Assembly: GCA_003171295.1 (NCBI GenBank)
Contig: PMYF01000914.1
Coordinates: forward strand, 7,425-12,811
Source of the DNA: Acidobacteriota bacterium
GTDB taxonomy: Bacteria; Acidobacteriota; Terriglobia; UBA7540
Length of the DNA: 5,387 bases
Reading direction: 5' to 3'
The notes under the pieces were generated by a model that made no database searches, was not told where the DNA came from, and saw only the letters and a list, made by a program, of their open reading frames with translations. Below, in pieces: positions 4,854 to 5,387 of the stretch; the stretch's first letter is position 1, and every line of letters begins with the position of its first letter. A program made the position numbers and the translations under genes.

Positions 4854-5387
4854 TCACTTCCCCAACAACTCCAAATACCTTCCCACCGCCTCAATTCCCC
4901 GATAGAAATTGGGAATATGGAATTTCTCGTTGGGGGCGTGCAGGTTGTCGTCGGGCAGGCCGAAGCCCATCATGACGCTGGGAATCTTCAGGCAGCGCTG
5001 GAAGGTGCCCACGATGGGAATGGAGCCGCCCGAGCGCATGAACACGGTCTTTTTCTTGAAGACCTGTTCCATGGCTTCGGCACCCGCAGCGATCCACTCA
5101 CTGCCGGTGTCCACCACCGAGGCCGGCGCGGAGCTGAGCAGGCGCACGGAAGTCCGGATGCCCTTGGGCGTGATCTTCTTCACGTAGGCCGAGTACAGTC
5201 GAAAGATTTCTTTCGGATTCATGTCCGGAACGAGGCGCATGCTGATTTTCGCAGTCGAGACCGCGGGGATCACCGTCTTGGCGCCTTCCCCCGTGAAGCC
5301 GCCCCGGAAGCCGTGGACTTCCAGCGTGGGCCGCGACCACAGGCGCTCGAGCACGGAGAAGCCTTTCTCTCCGACTAAAGCCGTCGC
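4854..5387 (-). CDS. M20 family dipeptidase, C-terminal 177 aa (5' end outside window)
   Basis: This is a metallopeptidase of the M20 (ArgE/DapE/CNDP-like) dipeptidase group, which cleaves dipeptides or other short peptides in the cytoplasm with a two-zinc centre. The visible part is open to the window's right edge, beginning ATALVGEKGF, and represents roughly the last 40% of a protein that is usually about 450 aa. Residues 15-95 are the end of the dimerisation (lid) domain, with the signature TVIPAVSTAKISMRLVPD (38-55). Residues 96-177 return to the catalytic domain. R118 of MRSGGSIPIV (117-126) corresponds to the substrate-binding arginine, and H150 of LHAPNEKF (149-156) to the C-terminal zinc-ligand histidine of carnosinase-type enzymes. 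The first zinc ligands and the catalytic glutamate lie beyond the window. The gene reads into the OPT transporter gene 159 bases downstream, so co-transcription is likely. The frame is undamaged, and the ending NFYRGIEAVGRYLELLGK is typical. Confidence 0.95.
   Translation of the reverse strand, partial: ATALVGEKGFSVLERLWSRPTLEVHGFRGGFTGEGAKTVIPAVSTAKISMRLVPDMNPKEIFRLYSAYVKKITPKGIRTSVRLLSSAPASVVDTGSEWIAAGAEAMEQVFKKKTVFMRSGGSIPIVGTFQRCLKIPSVMMGFGLPDDNLHAPNEKFHIPNFYRGIEAVGRYLELLGK

Noticed and set aside
4917..5378. Plus-strand open frame opposite the M20 peptidase
   Set aside because: The minus-strand translation carries unmistakable M20 motifs, so this is a shadow.

Overview
The window looks like a piece of a GC-rich chromosome from a soil or environmental bacterium. 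A COG1297-type OPT peptide transporter beside an M20 dipeptidase, small CsbD and PRC-barrel stress-type proteins, and an ISNCY-like transposase remnant together suggest Acidobacteriota, Verrucomicrobiota or a similar phylum. That placement is inference: no rRNA or marker gene is present.

Left part (1-2657): a loose, gene-poor, accessory-looking stretch. A possible 36-aa basic protein (52-162, +) converges on an unrecognised 67-aa acidic protein (211-414, -). Next is a degraded transposase N-terminus (757-1038, +) with an in-frame amber codon and no catalytic domain. Two small minus-strand genes with textbook Shine-Dalgarno sites follow: a CsbD-like protein (1189-1368) and a PRC-barrel protein (1593-1967). 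The 690 bases from 1968 to 2657 hold no intact gene. They contain a broken, signal-peptide-like reading frame (2156-2377, -) with a promoter-like -35/-10 pair upstream of it (2478-2506).

Right part (2658-5387): a minus-strand pair, the C-terminal 177 residues of an M20 dipeptidase (4854-5387, cut by the window edge) followed by a full-length OPT oligopeptide transporter (2658-4694). The 159-base gap between them carries a folded repeat element: two arrays of a degenerate GTTGAAG heptamer in opposite orientation, enclosing further hairpins. The likely logic is uptake of short peptides by OPT and cytoplasmic hydrolysis by the peptidase.

I found no tRNA, rRNA, CRISPR array, phage module or defence system. 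The most interesting items are the heptamer element, the decayed secreted-protein frame and the cysteine cluster in the transporter. None of them amounts to clear evidence of a new system.
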